From contig DMWU01000004.1 in assembly GCA_003483125.1 (NCBI GenBank), forward strand, positions 1 through 7,329: DNA of 7,329 nucleotides. The letters are read 5' to 3'. Positions 6,458 through 7,329 of the stretch are shown piece by piece; positions within the stretch are counted from its first letter, which is position 1, and the number at the start of each line of letters is the position of its first letter. Below the pieces are notes generated by a model, which saw only the letters and a list, made by a program, of their open reading frames with translations, was not told where the DNA came from and ran no database searches. Made by a program: the position numbers and the translations under genes. This DNA is from Erythrobacter sp. (lineage in GTDB: Bacteria > Pseudomonadota > Alphaproteobacteria > Sphingomonadales > Sphingomonadaceae).

Positions 6458-7329
6458 CTAATTCCAATTGAGCCACAGCAAATAGACCGCTGAAAGCGCA
6501 ATCCAGGCCCCACCGGCGGTCTTGAGCTTGCTCGGCCCCATCCACAGCGCAATCGGGCGGGCCAGGAAGGCGCCCAACATCGCGCCAGGTGCGGCCAACA
6601 GGACTACCTCCCATTGCACCGTCCCATGCTCGACATGCCAGAACATTCCCGCGATGACGCTGGCCGAGGAAATGACGCAGGCCGTGCCGACAGAAAGCAA
6701 TATCGGATAGTGACGCAGGAACAGGTAGAATGCGACCAGTTCTCCAATACCGACAGAGAATAGCGCCGTAATCGCTCCACCCGGAATTGCGATTAGCGCA
6801 AGTACAATCAGATCAATCGGCGCAAGGCTGGAGCGTTCTGGAAGGATTCGGTTGAAGGTCCAGGTCGCTACGATCAGCGCTATACCCAGCAAGATAGAGA
6901 AGCTCTTATAGCCCATCGGTACCTGCTGCGGGTCGAAGGCTGTCAGCCTTTGTGTAGCAAGCAGCGCCGGCGTTGAAAGCGCCAGCACCAGCACGCAGAC
7001 CAGCCAGTAATCGCGCATGTTTACTCGCGCCTCCAGCGGGCCGGGCTCATGCTGGTGATAAAGCCTGTCGGTCCAGCGTAGCGCGCCCAAGCTCATCCCA
7101 TAGGCCTGGATACCCATGGAAACTGCAGTGACCCTCAGCGGATCGAGCTCCATCACGCCATGATCACGCAAAGCATTGTCAATAGGTACGAATACAACAC
7201 CACCACCGGTTCCGCTGGCATTGGCGATGATCGCCCCAATCACCCCTACTCCGGGCAGGAATGCAAGAGTTTCGAGCAGGTCGCCCTTTGTTTCGACCAG
7301 CATCCAGTTGGCGATATAGGCGAGCGTTA
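6458..7329 (-). CDS. TSUP family (TauE/SafE-type) membrane transporter, 5' end missing
   Basis: Polytopic inner-membrane protein of the TSUP family, whose studied members move sulfite, sulfonates or related sulfur and organic anions. The substrate here cannot be told. Counting from an ATG at 7303, hydrophobic segments lie near 12-28, 55-75, 99-117, 134-152, 162-185, 190-222, 232-250 and 264-280. The family's duplicated halves show as a glycine-rich motif in each: ASGTGGGVVFVP (29-40) and AIPGGAITALFSVGIGE (172-188). The frame remains open upstream of that ATG to the window edge (ending LAYIANW), and the ATG has no Shine-Dalgarno, so the true start is probably outside. The stop is 81 nt before aptamer 1 of the glycine riboswitch. 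The gene is on the same strand as the gcv genes but has no visible functional link with them. Confidence 0.85.
   Translation of the reverse strand, partial: TLAYIANWMLVETKGDLLETLAFLPGVGVIGAIIANASGTGGGVVFVPIDNALRDHGVMELDPLRVTAVSMGIQAYGMSLGALRWTDRLYHQHEPGPLEARVNMRDYWLVCVLVLALSTPALLATQRLTAFDPQQVPMGYKSFSILLGIALIVATWTFNRILPERSSLAPIDLIVLALIAIPGGAITALFSVGIGELVAFYLFLRHYPILLSVGTACVISSASVIAGMFWHVEHGTVQWEVVLLAAPGAMLGAFLARPIALWMGPSKLKTAGGAWIALSAVYLLWLNWN

Noticed and set aside
6307..6614. Minus-strand frames at 6307-6552 and 6423-6614 and the plus-strand frame at 6296-6493 over the riboswitch and TSUP end
   Set aside because: They run through the structured riboswitch RNA or overlap the TSUP gene in another frame, and show no recognisable domain.
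7301..7303. ATG at 7303 as the true start of the TSUP gene
   Set aside because: There is no ribosome binding site before it, and the open frame continues to the window edge with plausible protein sequence (LAYIANW). The start is more likely outside the window.

Overview
The window comes from an alphaproteobacterium, most likely a sphingomonad of the Erythrobacteraceae type (Erythrobacter/Altererythrobacter relatives). This is inferred from the moderately high GC content, the resemblance of the proteins to that group, and a glycine cleavage operon with a split P-protein. No marker gene is present, so the family assignment is tentative. All genes I can support lie on the minus strand and read from the right edge to the left edge.

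From right to left: (1) a TSUP (TauE/SafE-type) membrane transporter whose 5' end is outside the window; (2) a 319-nt intergenic region that holds a textbook tandem glycine riboswitch (two aptamers, about 6376 to 6192) and a short expression platform; (3) the glycine cleavage operon gcvT-gcvH-gcvPA-gcvPB, tightly packed (1 nt, 13 nt and an ATGA overlap between successive genes); (4) a 61-nt gap; (5) a CHASE2-domain class III adenylate/guanylate cyclase, whose C-terminus runs off the left edge. No complete reading frame marks this last gene because its stop is outside the window, but the frame is open for 546 codons and is clearly coding.

The four gcv products form the glycine cleavage system apart from the shared L-protein (dihydrolipoyl dehydrogenase). 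GcvPA and GcvPB together decarboxylate glycine, lipoyl-GcvH carries the aminomethyl intermediate, and GcvT transfers the one-carbon unit to tetrahydrofolate and releases ammonia. The riboswitch senses the pathway's substrate and presumably turns the operon on when glycine is plentiful. The proteins have their key residues and normal lengths, so the system looks functional.

Nothing here looks like a wholly new system. The points worth a second look are in the leader: an A x C mismatch in aptamer 2, a GNRA-capped hairpin just 5' of aptamer 1, a tiny leader ORF whose ribosome binding site overlaps aptamer 2, a weak hairpin over the gcvT ribosome binding site, and a UUG start for gcvT. Also of interest is the absence of a visible terminator between the gcv operon and the cyclase gene. 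No tRNA, rRNA, CRISPR array, insertion sequence or other mobile element was seen.
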